NCBI GenBank assembly: GCA_023390655.1
Contig: JAEWCL010000022.1
Coordinates: 22,341 to 86,340 of the forward strand
Origin: Bacillota bacterium
GTDB lineage: Bacteria > Bacillota > Clostridia > Christensenellales > CAG-138
Direction: 5' to 3'
DNA: 64,000 nt
Shown: positions 1 to 8,092 of the stretch, in pieces
Layout of the letters: every line of letters begins with the position of its first letter
How positions within the stretch are numbered: the first letter of the stretch is position 1
The notes under the pieces: model-generated
Seen by the model: only the letters and a program-made list of their open reading frames with translations
The model's database searches: none
Told to the model about the DNA's origin: nothing
Made by a program: the position numbers and the translations under genes

Positions 1-940
1 CAAAAAACTTTGTTCTATTGGTGTCAGAGAAAATATCGTCTTTAACAGCATACACAAATACAATCGGTTCTTTTATAGCATTATAGTTATTTAGTAGTGT
101 ATTCAATTCACGAAGATGAACGAATATCGAAGAGTCTTCCAAACGGTCCAGGTCCTCAAAGAATACAAGCCGATATTCTGTTTCTTCAAAGAAGTAGACA
201 ATTTCATCCATGTTCTTATTAAAAACTGTTTCATTTGAGTCTTCTTCACTTTTCACAGTAGCATCTACTGGAAGTTTTATCTCTTTTACTTTGAAATGAG
301 ATAAAATCGAACGATACATAATAGCAACAACTGCAAGTATCCCTAAAACCAGAACTCCAAAAAATAGCAAGGAAGCTTCAGATGGCAATTTAATAGAAGA
401 ACCAGCTGTTATTATTTTATCTATAGAAGATTTAAATAACTCAGGAAAGAAAATGTATTCAATCAAAGAGATTATGATGCTTAATCCAATTAGAGATCCC
501 CAGATGTTTTCCCATCCAATTTTATGGAGCTTTCTATATCTGCTTTGCGGAATCTTTTTATAGTCCACTTTATAAAAAAGCTGCTTAAGAATTCCAAGCT
601 CAATTTCGTCCTGTCCAATGTCAACCTTTTGGGGAGTTTCATCTTCATTAACAGCATTCTTTTCAAAAGTAGCCATCGATATACGGAGAGATTTTTCTTT
701 TATCGCCGGATGCTGCTTTAAATAAGTTTCAATGATACTGCTTTTACCTGCACCATAAGGACCGGCAAGAGCTATATTTTTTACTCTTTCGTTGTTTAGA
801 GCCCATTCCAAAGCATTTAGATACTCAGCTCCATTTGTGATTCCGTCAATAGGAGCTAAATCTGTATATTCTGTTTTAGCTTTCTCTTTCTGCCTTGTAA
901 AAAACAACTGAGCCTTTATCTTATTAATAATGAATCTCAT
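1..940 (-). CDS. YobI-like membrane-associated P-loop NTPase, N-terminal 313 residues only
   Basis: Reading leftwards from an ATG at 940 the frame stays open to the window edge, so the 3' part is missing. A Walker A motif GPYGAGKSS lies at about residues 60-68 after a short N-terminal segment. Two hydrophobic stretches (about 146-165 and 190-212) look like a transmembrane hairpin inserted in the NTPase fold, and a Walker B-like LVFFEDLDR follows at about 258-266. This arrangement fits the YobI/KAP group of membrane-inserted STAND-like NTPases. A purine-rich GGAGAAG precedes the start. The gene is AT-rich and runs in the same direction as the NACHT gene behind it. The family has no firmly established biochemical role; a defence or toxin-related role is inferred from the neighbour only. 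Confidence 0.7.
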   Translation of the reverse strand, partial: MRFIINKIKAQLFFTRQKEKAKTEYTDLAPIDGITNGAEYLNALEWALNNERVKNIALAGPYGAGKSSIIETYLKQHPAIKEKSLRISMATFEKNAVNEDETPQKVDIGQDEIELGILKQLFYKVDYKKIPQSRYRKLHKIGWENIWGSLIGLSIIISLIEYIFFPELFKSSIDKIITAGSSIKLPSEASLLFFGVLVLGILAVVAIMYRSILSHFKVKEIKLPVDATVKSEEDSNETVFNKNMDEIVYFFEETEYRLVFFEDLDRLEDSSIFVHLRELNTLLNNYNAIKEPIVFVYAVKDDIFSDTNRTKFF

Positions 941-1015
941 ATCTCTTCTCCGCTTGAGTTTACTTATCATTATTCAGAGACAGAAGTTAAACTTTCCATA
1001 TAACAGAGGAGGGTT

Positions 1016-1063
1016 ACTTCGCATTATTCGCCCAATTGCAAGGAGAGGGGACTTCGCATTATT
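1016..1063. repeat. Tandem pair of ACTTCGCATTATT repeats downstream of the NACHT gene
   Basis: The 13-base core ACTTCGCATTATT occurs at 1016 and again at 1051, 35 bases apart, each preceded by a G-rich run. The first copy continues with CGCC. The same core recurs twice on the far side of the NACHT gene (4210 and 4244), so the gene is bracketed by matching pairs in the same orientation. Confidence 0.8.
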
Positions 1064-1107
1064 GGATAACTCAGATCATTTAATATATAACTCGCATTTT
1101 GTCGATA

Positions 1108-4092
1108 CTAGAGCGGATAAGTTTGAAGTTCAGACTCATGGTCTCCTCCCTTTTTAATATCGTAATGATAGAAAAAGTCACATATGTTGTAGTTATCAGA
1201 AGTGTGTGTTCCTGTTTTATCATTAATAATCACTTTTTCAATGCATTCTAAATCCGATATATCAATAATATCAATTCCCGACACATTTTCAGCTGTAATC
1301 TCGATAATAATACGTCTATCTCCGAAGTATGATAGAATCTCACAAATAGTGCTGTCAAAGAAGAATTCTTTAGTTATAAAGTGTATTTTTTCAAGGCCAT
1401 TTATTTTAGAGAACGCAAACGTTTGTTCCATAAAAAGACTGTCGTTTAATCCGTTGAGTGTTAATTGATTAAGCATTCCAAATTCAATAAGTGTAAGTAA
1501 AGGGATAGTGGCCTTTTCATCGCAAACAGTAACTATCAGATTTTCGATCTTAATATTAGAAAGATCAATATTATACAGAGAACTTTGATCATTTGATGAG
1601 ACTAACCATTCACAAGTTTTCAATCCGTTTACTCCTTCTAAACACACCAAGCAATCTGTATTAAGCAACTTAATTATAGAGCAGCCTTTGACAATATTGT
1701 GTTTAGCAGTAGTGCATATACGTGCAATAAATGAATTAATGGTAACAGTGTTGTTTTTATCTACTGCACACTCAAAAATCGCATTAGCAAATTGGCTATC
1801 TACGATATCTTGTATTGATATTTTTTCCATTATATTAAATATATATTGTCTAGTTTTTTCGGTGCCTTTGAGTAAGTATTCGGAAAGAACATTTAATGAT
1901 TCAATAGTATTTATTGACACTAAGGTGTTGATGCACAATTTTGTTTCTGATAGAGAAAATGCCTTTCTATAATTTAAAAATGGAATAATAGATTCGGGTG
2001 AAGAGCTAAGTAACTTTGCTTCATGGTCATTTCTTGGCGGTATTATTTCTTGAACAATTGACTCAACAGCATTACGTATTTCGGGCGATAATTCTATTGG
2101 AATATTAAAGCAAGCAACTGCTGCATATAAGAACTTTTTATCCTTTTTGCCGTTCTCTAAAAGCTTGGATATTATTTCATCAGCATCTGCTTTTGAAGCG
2201 AATCCCATTGCTAATAGTACGGTTTCATGCCAATTATAATCAAGTATTTTATCAATTAATATTCCATAATCTGAATTTTTCATAATGACACGAGCCGCAA
2301 GATATTCTTGGAAGGTTTTGTGAATAAAATCAATATCCTTGCCAGTGGGATTTCTTAAAATTCCGCTTCTTTCAACTAAGTATTCCAATATTTTTTCCGC
2401 ACCAATTGCTCTTATATCAGGACTCATATACTGAATTTTATTTTTGATTCTATTTATTACATACCTCTTTTTTTGAGAAACATAATTATTAATCTGCATC
2501 CAATATGCTATATCATCCATGATCACCAGTTTTTGTTGTTGATTCATTATACTGCCGACTTCATGCTTAATTTGTCTACTCTCATCCCTGTTTTCCATGA
2601 GCATTTTACAACACGCTTCGTAAATCTCGTTTCTTGTTTTTGGTAGAATCATTCCATTATTGTGCCAAAGTCCACATATCATGGCACAAAGCAAAGGATA
2701 AGATGCCAAATCTCTTAATGAATGATTATTTCGGATTTGAGAATAAATAATTCTGCTATATCTTTGGGAATCTGTTGAATTCCAACGAAAGTTTCTCGCA
2801 ACAGCGTTATGCCAGTTGAGAATAAAAAGCGAAATCAATTCTTCTGTCATAGGTTCCAGTTCAACTAATTTAAAAGTTTGATTAAGTTCATCTGCTTCAT
2901 CTAGCAGATCATAAATAACGCTTGGGCGGGAAGTGATAACTGTCTTAACATTGTATTTACTGTTAATTGTCGAAATCCAATCAAAGACTTCTCGTCTTTT
3001 TGCAGCGGAAACCTCATCCATACCATCAATTAATAGCATTGCCCGTTTAGATTCAAATACATCTTGAATCCACTTGTTCGTATTTTCCTTCGATATATAT
3101 TTTGATACCAACGATCTTATAGTATCAAAAGAAATTGTAGAAGTATGCTTCCTGAGCTCGATCACAAATGGAATTTTGTTATCCCACGATGTATTTACCA
3201 ACGCGCTATTGCCAATTGCACTATTAGTAGCAAGCCAATTGATAAATGTTGTTTTGCCCGTGCCGGCTTCACCTAGAACCAACAAGTAATTCTCGTTCAA
3301 AAAGTCATGTATATTCTTAGAATATCCCTCATTTACATCATTCGCATTAAGAGTAACATACGCTTCTTCAAGAAGATATCTTTTTGCTTCGTTAGTTAGA
3401 TTAGCGCCAAACACATATATCTTGCTATAGATAGTTCTAACAACCTTTTTATATTCCATTTCTATGCTTGACATTTCAAGTGTCTTGCTCTCTTTGAGAT
3501 CTTCACGGTTTTTTTCAAAATCCTCAATAAATTTATTAAGTTGTCGCTTAATTGTGCTAATCTGGATTAAAGTTTCGCGGGCGGTTTGTGCTGCGAAATT
3601 TTGCAGCTTATCTGATACATCTACAACAAATACAACAGCAAGCCTCAGTAAAGCGCAAAGCTGAGTCCACTCAGTAACAGAATACTGTTTGGGATTTGGA
3701 AATTTATTTTTAAGAATATCATTCAAGATATCATCAATGTTAAATGATTTTTCCATAAGATTATTCAGGGAAAAATCATATTCGCGGAATATCATTTCGA
3801 CATTACTAACAAGAAATTCGAGTCGCTTATCTTCAATGTCATCAGGAGAACACTCAATAATCTTGCTGAAATTATCGGAATACTTGTCCATGAAAGATTC
3901 AAAGTAACGGCGAGTTGCACGAGCTTTCATGTAATCGCTCGATATTTTCATAAAAAAATCGTCAGTAATATCAGCAACAGGGTCATTAAATATGTTGCTC
4001 AAGATAGTTTTTACTATGATACGCCCTATATTCGCAATTATCATGCCGCCGACCATTGAAAAATTCACCACCAACAAATAAAAATTAGGCAC
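1108..4092 (-). CDS. Bacterial NACHT-domain NTPase (STAND family), probable antiphage sensor
   Basis: Up to 994 residues. The N-terminal 260 residues are helical and unlike any catalytic effector I recognise; they match the style of the NACHT N-terminal helical domains. Walker A GEAGTGKTT is at about 274-282, Walker B LLIDGMDE at 353-360, the sensor motif VITSRP at 385-390, and the winged-helix signature HKTFQEYLAA lies in the middle of the protein. The C-terminal 350 residues show irregular leucine/isoleucine-rich spacing suited to a repeat-type sensor. The first start is GTG at 4092 without a clear ribosome site; ATG at 4056 behind GGTGGTGA is equally likely. NACHT proteins of bacteria are known antiphage proteins of the STAND class; the function here is inferred. 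No separate effector gene is next to it. Confidence 0.85.
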   Translation of the reverse strand: MPNFYLLVVNFSMVGGMIIANIGRIIVKTILSNIFNDPVADITDDFFMKISSDYMKARATRRYFESFMDKYSDNFSKIIECSPDDIEDKRLEFLVSNVEMIFREYDFSLNNLMEKSFNIDDILNDILKNKFPNPKQYSVTEWTQLCALLRLAVVFVVDVSDKLQNFAAQTARETLIQISTIKRQLNKFIEDFEKNREDLKESKTLEMSSIEMEYKKVVRTIYSKIYVFGANLTNEAKRYLLEEAYVTLNANDVNEGYSKNIHDFLNENYLLVLGEAGTGKTTFINWLATNSAIGNSALVNTSWDNKIPFVIELRKHTSTISFDTIRSLVSKYISKENTNKWIQDVFESKRAMLLIDGMDEVSAAKRREVFDWISTINSKYNVKTVITSRPSVIYDLLDEADELNQTFKLVELEPMTEELISLFILNWHNAVARNFRWNSTDSQRYSRIIYSQIRNNHSLRDLASYPLLCAMICGLWHNNGMILPKTRNEIYEACCKMLMENRDESRQIKHEVGSIMNQQQKLVIMDDIAYWMQINNYVSQKKRYVINRIKNKIQYMSPDIRAIGAEKILEYLVERSGILRNPTGKDIDFIHKTFQEYLAARVIMKNSDYGILIDKILDYNWHETVLLAMGFASKADADEIISKLLENGKKDKKFLYAAVACFNIPIELSPEIRNAVESIVQEIIPPRNDHEAKLLSSSPESIIPFLNYRKAFSLSETKLCINTLVSINTIESLNVLSEYLLKGTEKTRQYIFNIMEKISIQDIVDSQFANAIFECAVDKNNTVTINSFIARICTTAKHNIVKGCSIIKLLNTDCLVCLEGVNGLKTCEWLVSSNDQSSLYNIDLSNIKIENLIVTVCDEKATIPLLTLIEFGMLNQLTLNGLNDSLFMEQTFAFSKINGLEKIHFITKEFFFDSTICEILSYFGDRRIIIEITAENVSGIDIIDISDLECIEKVIINDKTGTHTSDNYNICDFFYHYDIKKGGDHESELQTYPL

Positions 4093-4117
4093 AGATTTAT
4101 AACATTAATCCCATTTT

Positions 4118-4133
4118 GAATGAAATGTCATTC
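4118..4133. promoter_or_regulatory. Short perfect palindrome upstream of the NACHT gene
   Basis: GAATGA-AATG-TCATTC is a perfect 6-bp inverted repeat 26 bases upstream of the first possible NACHT start. It could be an operator or a small hairpin in the leader. No clear -35/-10 pair was found, so the role is open. Confidence 0.35.
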
Positions 4134-4209
4134 TAAACTTCTCATTATTGCTAACACGTGACCTTCATTGAGTTTCCAATTATTTCTATTGCCTCGTCTT
4201 GATTGAAGG

Positions 4210-4266
4210 ACTTCGCATTATCGCCTAATGCTAGGGTGGGGGTACTTCGCATTATTCGCCTAATGC
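4210..4266. repeat. Tandem pair of ACTTCGCATTA repeats upstream of the NACHT gene
   Basis: Copies start at 4210 and 4244, 34 bases apart. Both continue as (T)TCGCCTAATGCTA, with one T missing in the first copy, and a GGGTGGGGG tract lies between them. These two copies are closer to each other than to the pair at 1016/1051, but all four share the ACTTCGCATTA core and orientation. Confidence 0.8.
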
Positions 4267-4406
4267 TAATGCAGGCCGAAGATTAAAGAATATGCCCAGA
4301 TTGTGGTATCTAGTTAACATTATACATCTTGTCATTTTATGATACAAGGTGCCGCGTTTCGGCGATTAGCGCTTCGAGCACGCCCTCGAAATTAAGGAAT
4401 AATGAA

Positions 4407-4433
4407 AGTATTAGGGGCAATGCCCCTAATACT
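4407..4433 (-). terminator. Strong hairpin downstream of the ParB-like gene
   Basis: AGTATTAGGGGC and GCCCCTAATACT form a perfect 12-bp stem with a three-base loop, 106 bases past the stop of the ParB-like gene. The T-run after it on the minus strand is poor (TTCATTATT), so it may be a terminator or an mRNA-protecting hairpin. The 4093-4539 gap otherwise holds only the repeats and palindrome listed. Confidence 0.45.
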
Positions 4434-4539
4434 CGAATTCGGGAGATCAAATTCAGTGCTTGTTGTTGCCTCTAAAGAGGTGTTGTTTTAGCTGCTCCTG
4501 GAAGGGTTGTATTAAGCACTAAATTGAAGTTCAGCATTG

Positions 4540-5667
4540 TCATAGAGAATGGTCATCATCGTCTAGCAAATAATCCTGCTGTGACGCATTCCGGACAACT
4601 TTCTTTTCCTTACTTTGGTTCTGATGGTTGAAATAGAACTTCAAGGCCTTTTCAATGACTTCCTCGACCTCCGTTGCCTTCTGGTCAGGAGCAAAGTACA
4701 GCGAATACACCTTGGGTTTAATTTTAAAGGCAGGGAAACGCTTCTTTTTTGGGGGACGTCCCAGCTCTCCATTTACAATCAAATACATGGTTTCGTCATC
4801 CAACTTTCCTCTTTCGGAATACCCGCGTAAGATGTCTGCTTTCTTCATATCTACCTTAAAGCTGTTCAACTCAATGCACTGGTCCAGAAGGACTTGCTCC
4901 CTCTCTTTCAGGAAAGAAAGCGTAACGGCTGGGATAAATAAAATTTCACCGTTATCTAGCCGTGTTTTCAAACCAGCAACAAGTTGATGTATCCTTAAAT
5001 ACCGTGCGACAGTATTCTTCGACAGACTGTAATTCTCTGCAAGAATATCCCGCGATTTTAACTTGTGCCCAACTTGGGCACAAGTTCCATTCCCCTTGAT
5101 ATCATGTAGGTTTTCGAGCGTTTTAAGCTCTTCTAAAATGTCGTTCCGCTTACCCTGGGAAAACAGTTTAGAATACCTCACACTTAGTACAGCAGCCTTC
5201 TCGCTATGGCTCATATCTGCGAATGACCGCTGGATGAGGTTTGTTTCGATTACATATATCCAGGCTTCCTCATCGGATAGGTCTTTCTTGACAATGACGG
5301 GGGCTGCGGCCAAACCGGCTTCGATACCGCAATACTTACGGTTATGGCCTGAGAGGATTTCATACCGGCCTTTTTCTTTGTCACGCAGGATAAGAGGTTG
5401 TAATATCCCTTTATCCTTGATGCTATCCACCATATCGGTTTTTCGTTCGCCCTCGTATAATCGGAACGGGTGACCCTGAAAATCATCCATGAGGTCAAAG
5501 GGTAGCACCGTAAAGACCGTATCTTTCTGTTGCTCGCACAGCTCAATGGCTATGGAAGGGCCAGCTTCAGGTTGTTGAGGTTGGTTGTTAGCTTCATCAA
5601 GCTTAAAAAGTTCGTCCAGATTACTAAGCCTTGGCCTGGGCCTTTCTACTGTTGCTTTCGTTGCCAT
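4540..5667 (-). CDS. ParB/RepB/Spo0J-family protein of a mobile element
   Basis: 375 residues. A low-complexity Pro/Gln N-terminus leads into a ParB N-terminal (nuclease/CTPase-like) domain at about 55-165, with the SGHNRK box at 106-111 (the usual GERR box in its SGH-R form) and ETNLIQR at 141-147. A helix-turn-helix of KorB type follows near 213-232 (SLSKNTVARYLR). The C-terminus is basic then acidic. The start ATG at 5667 has AGGAGG nearby. No ParA ATPase is beside it in the window. Such orphan ParB-like proteins are common on integrative elements and plasmids of Firmicutes, which fits the island setting. Codon use is less AT-rich than in the two NTPase genes to its left. Confidence 0.85.
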   Translation of the reverse strand: MATKATVERPRPRLSNLDELFKLDEANNQPQQPEAGPSIAIELCEQQKDTVFTVLPFDLMDDFQGHPFRLYEGERKTDMVDSIKDKGILQPLILRDKEKGRYEILSGHNRKYCGIEAGLAAAPVIVKKDLSDEEAWIYVIETNLIQRSFADMSHSEKAAVLSVRYSKLFSQGKRNDILEELKTLENLHDIKGNGTCAQVGHKLKSRDILAENYSLSKNTVARYLRIHQLVAGLKTRLDNGEILFIPAVTLSFLKEREQVLLDQCIELNSFKVDMKKADILRGYSERGKLDDETMYLIVNGELGRPPKKKRFPAFKIKPKVYSLYFAPDQKATEVEEVIEKALKFYFNHQNQSKEKKVVRNASQQDYLLDDDDHSL

Positions 5668-6062
5668 GCTGCATTACCTCCTCTTTAAATCCGTATATCG
5701 GTAGCGGTTTTGTTTCTAGGATCAAATTCCATCACGTTCGGCTGTAACACTAGTCTCACTACTTTAACGAGTAGGCACACGAACACCAAGATGCTATTTC
5801 CCTTTGTAGACCATCAATTAACCCCTGACTCCCTAATTAGATGATGTGTACGGTGAGCAAAAGCGCCAAGTTTCACAGATGTTACGAATCTTTCTTTTAA
5901 AAAACACAGCATTGATCCTCCTAACCCAAATGGATGCCGTTTCGCAACAGCATCTTTTATAAGTGCTCAAATTCTTGTTTTCAACCTTTATTAGCAGAGT
6001 GGGTTGGACAGCCGTTTTTTAATGTTTTTGCTAATAGCCTGCTAATAACACTTTGGAAAACG
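5668..6062. other. Gene-free stretch between ParB-like gene and island end
   Basis: No credible open frame with a ribosome site is seen on either strand. It contains short GCTAATA direct repeats near 6030-6048, and promoter elements for the ParB-like gene must lie in its left part. Its position next to the tRNA scar suggests it contains the recombination region of the element. Confidence 0.5.
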
Positions 6063-6092
6063 AGGTGATATCAGGTGATTTCACGTGATGCC
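6063..6092. repeat. Three 10-bp tandem GTGAT repeats near the element end
   Basis: AGGTGATATC, AGGTGATTTC and ACGTGATGCC follow each other without gaps, putting the GTGAT core on one face of the helix at each 10-bp turn. The array is about 95 bases from the tRNA-Arg scar, the distance at which integrase arm or excisionase sites are usually found. Confidence 0.55.
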
Positions 6093-6187
6093 GTAGAACA
6101 AACGAATCTCTCAAAAACCCAGTATTTAAGCGGGTTCCGCGACATTGTAAAGCATGGCGCGGTACAGTACATAAATCGGTCCGGTTT

Positions 6188-6233
6188 TCTCCTAAGCGGA
6201 AGGCCTTGGGTTCGAATCCCGATAGGTGCGCCA
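6188..6233 (+). other. 3' half of tRNA-Arg(CCT): attachment-site scar of the left island
   Basis: The segment has an anticodon loop CTCCTAA, the 3' anticodon strand GCGGA, a T arm TTGGG/TTCGAAT/CCCGA, and an acceptor 3' strand ending in GCCA. The 5' half is absent: no matching acceptor 5' strand, D arm or TCCGC anticodon strand lies upstream. The break falls at the anticodon loop, a usual crossover point for tyrosine recombinases. Its orientation means that the intact tRNA-Arg should lie at the other end of the island, left of the window. Confidence 0.75.
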
Positions 6234-6250
6234 GCGGCTGTAATGCCGCT

Positions 6251-6287
6251 TCAAACGAGTGGTCAAAAGACCACTCGTTTGAGTTTT
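6251..6287 (+). terminator. Rho-independent terminator after the tRNA-Arg 3' end
   Basis: A 14-bp perfect stem (TCAAACGAGTGGTC pairing with GACCACTCGTTTGA, AAAA loop) followed by GTTTT. It is the natural terminator of the tRNA-Arg gene, left on the chromosome side of the integration scar. A second small hairpin AGCGGC/GCCGCT precedes it. Confidence 0.8.
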
Positions 6288-6561
6288 CCGGTATTTGCTT
6301 ATTCTCTGCGCTCACAGCCGGCAAATACCGCATGGTGTGGACCCCGCGCCCGCGCAACCCACGATTATAAGTTTGCAGGGCTTCCTTTTTAACAAATGCG
6401 GCTGTTGACCGTTAGAAAATATTTATATAATTATATTTTGCTGCCCTCTTTCCCATCCTTTATTCCGTCAAAGCCCAGCTTTGCTGGGATTCCATGGTTC
6501 ATCCATAACTACATCTATTTTGCAACAATGGATAGCGAGGGTCTGCGGCTTGCGAATCACC

Positions 6562-6590
6562 TTGTCCGGTTCGCGGATCTGTGCTATAAT
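6562..6590 (+). promoter_or_regulatory. Sigma-A type promoter for the VOC gene
   Basis: TTGTCC, 17 bases, then TATAAT, ending 37 bases before the ATG at 6628. Confidence 0.65.
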
Positions 6591-6627
6591 GTCTAGAATT
6601 TATCGAACGGCAGATGGAGGGGCCGAC

Positions 6628-7002
6628 ATGCTTGCGACACATGTTTATTATAACGGCACCTGTATGGAGGCCATCGATCTGTATGTGAAAGCGTTTCACG
6701 CAAGCATTAAGACGCTGATACAAGACCCTGGTCGAGACAATCTCGTTGTGCATGCAGAATTGCTCATACACAATCAGGTTCTGATTATGAATGATTTTGG
6801 CGACAACGATGGTCCATCCAAATCAGGCGGGTATCAGTTGTCCGTGAGCTTTGACGCTGAAGATGCCTTGAAGAAAGCCTATCGGGTTATGGAGGACGGC
6901 AGCATCGTCGTATCACCTATGCGAGCCACAGTCTACAGCCCTTGCGTGGTCAGGTTCATCGACAGATTCGATGTCAAATGGGGTTTCTGGGTCGGCGCAT
7001 AA
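6628..7002 (+). CDS. VOC-superfamily protein, PhnB-like
   Basis: 124 residues from ATG 6628, chosen because GGAGGGG lies just upstream; longer frames start inside the promoter. The pattern (YYNGTCMEAIDLYVKAF near the N-terminus, and a C-terminal RFIDRFDVKWGFWV) is that of PhnB/YjdN-type glyoxalase-fold proteins, whose last strand normally reads DRFG-WM. These proteins are small dimers of the vicinal oxygen chelate fold; most lack a known substrate. It is the first gene on the chromosome side of the left island and is transcribed alone, with its own promoter and terminator. Enzymatic activity cannot be judged from the sequence. Confidence 0.8.
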   Translation: MLATHVYYNGTCMEAIDLYVKAFHASIKTLIQDPGRDNLVVHAELLIHNQVLIMNDFGDNDGPSKSGGYQLSVSFDAEDALKKAYRVMEDGSIVVSPMRATVYSPCVVRFIDRFDVKWGFWVGA

Positions 7003-7036
7003 ATCCCCTGCATCTTTTGTCAACGTTAAACAACGG

Positions 7037-7063
7037 AAAGCATCCTTTATGGGTGCTTTTTTA
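7037..7063 (+). terminator. Terminator of the VOC gene
   Basis: AAAGCATCC and GGGTGCTTT pair (one G-T), followed by a run of T. Confidence 0.7.
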
Positions 7064-7363
7064 TTGGCCTTTTTATTCAGAGGATGCGAAGGGCGGGCCG
7101 TCATTTTACCACAACCGCTCTGGCAAATTGTATATTGACAACTAATATTATATAATTTATTATATTAAATGATATTAATTATTATTAATGACTCATGAAT
7201 GGGCACAATCTCATATTCAAAGGCATCTGCTCAGCATTCAGGAAAAACGGGGCTTCGTCTTGATGCACGCTTTACAGGCAGGCTGGTTTTTCATCCGGGT
7301 TTCGGCTCTCATGCCGCCTCGCGCGGTAAGGGTATATAAAAAAATGAAAGGAAGGACAACGTC
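7064..7363. other. 300-base leader region before the QueD-like gene
   Basis: No gene is seen. The left half is very AT-rich (a run of TTATTATTAA-like sequence near 7140-7190), likely promoter material. I looked for preQ1 and tetrahydrofolate riboswitch signatures upstream of the pterin-type gene and could not support either. A GGAAGG ribosome site ends the region. Confidence 0.4.
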
Positions 7364-7852
7364 ATGACATCATGGAATTCAATCACCAGGCTCAACATTC
7401 AATATGCACACCGCTTTCTGGGGTATGAGGGGGAAGCCCAGTACCTGCACGGACACACCGGCACGCTCACCATCGAGGTAGCGGGGGATGTGAATGAATC
7501 CAACGGGTTCGTCTATCCCTGTAACAGCATCAAGCGCATTGCCTGGGACTACTTGAAGGATTTTGACCATGCCCTGATTCTGCAAGAAAATGATCCGCTG
7601 CTTCCGGGGATTCTCCAGACCTACGAAGCGCAGGGTATCCGCAACGGCGCACCCTCAAACACGATGACGGGCCTGCCAATCAACAATGATCTTGCGGTCG
7701 CCCATCCGGAGTGCCGCCTTGTTGTCGTAAAGAAGGTCGCAACCTGCGAGAACCTGATCGAGCTGTTTTATTTGTTGCTCAAGGATAAGCTCAACATCAC
7801 CAAAATGACCTTTACCTCGGGCGACAACGCGGCCTCGGCCACCTACCGGTAA
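7364..7852 (+). CDS. 6-pyruvoyl-tetrahydropterin synthase / QueD-family protein with altered active site
   Basis: 162 residues with the T-fold hallmarks: zinc-binding His in YAHRF (about residue 16) and the LHGH pair (about 29 and 31), a buried Asp/His region in KDFDHALIL, and a C-terminal Glu in the CENL segment. The family catalyses steps in pterin and queuosine precursor synthesis. The catalytic Cys expected four residues before the HGH motif is Ala here, with Glu one residue further upstream, so it may be a PTPS-III-like or divergent enzyme rather than a normal QueD. The gene stands alone, without queC, queE or folE beside it. Start ATG is preceded by GAAAGGAAGG. Confidence 0.75.
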   Translation: MTSWNSITRLNIQYAHRFLGYEGEAQYLHGHTGTLTIEVAGDVNESNGFVYPCNSIKRIAWDYLKDFDHALILQENDPLLPGILQTYEAQGIRNGAPSNTMTGLPINNDLAVAHPECRLVVVKKVATCENLIELFYLLLKDKLNITKMTFTSGDNAASATYR

Positions 7853-7878
7853 ATCGCCAGGTATTCGGCGTATTCCTG

Positions 7879-7914
7879 CATTGGCGGAAGACAGCTTCCG
7901 CCAATGTTTTTTGT
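7879..7914 (+). terminator. Terminator of the QueD-like gene
   Basis: Perfect 12-bp stem CATTGGCGGAAG / CTTCCGCCAATG followed by six T. Confidence 0.85.
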
Positions 7915-8047
7915 TATTTTATTGAAACCTGCCCTGCCTGCGGCCTCCTGCAACCGCGCATCATGATACAATGCTGCCACAGCTTGCCGATTTTGCCGCC
8001 GACATCGCATGCAGTTATCCACAGCGTTCAGAAGGCTCATGTGCATT

Positions 8048-8081
8048 TATAAAAAACGCCCCGCGTCTTGCGGAGCGCTTT
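8048..8081 (-). terminator. Terminator of the gene at 8093
   Basis: On the minus strand GCGCTCCGC and GCGGGGCGT pair around AAGAC and are followed by a TTTTTTAT run, 12 bases after the stop codon. Confidence 0.75.
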
Positions 8082-8092
8082 GTTTTATGCTT

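Noticed and set aside
1016..4266. CRISPR array
   Set aside because: Only two copies on each side with G-rich, unequal spacers and no cas genes.
6159..6233. Complete tRNA-Arg gene
   Set aside because: Only the 3' half can fold. No 5' acceptor strand complementary to TAGGTGC, no D arm and no 5' anticodon strand are present, so it is listed as a scar.
7064..7363. preQ1 or tetrahydrofolate riboswitch upstream of the QueD-like gene
   Set aside because: Neither the compact preQ1 pseudoknot sequence nor the tetrahydrofolate core was found by eye.
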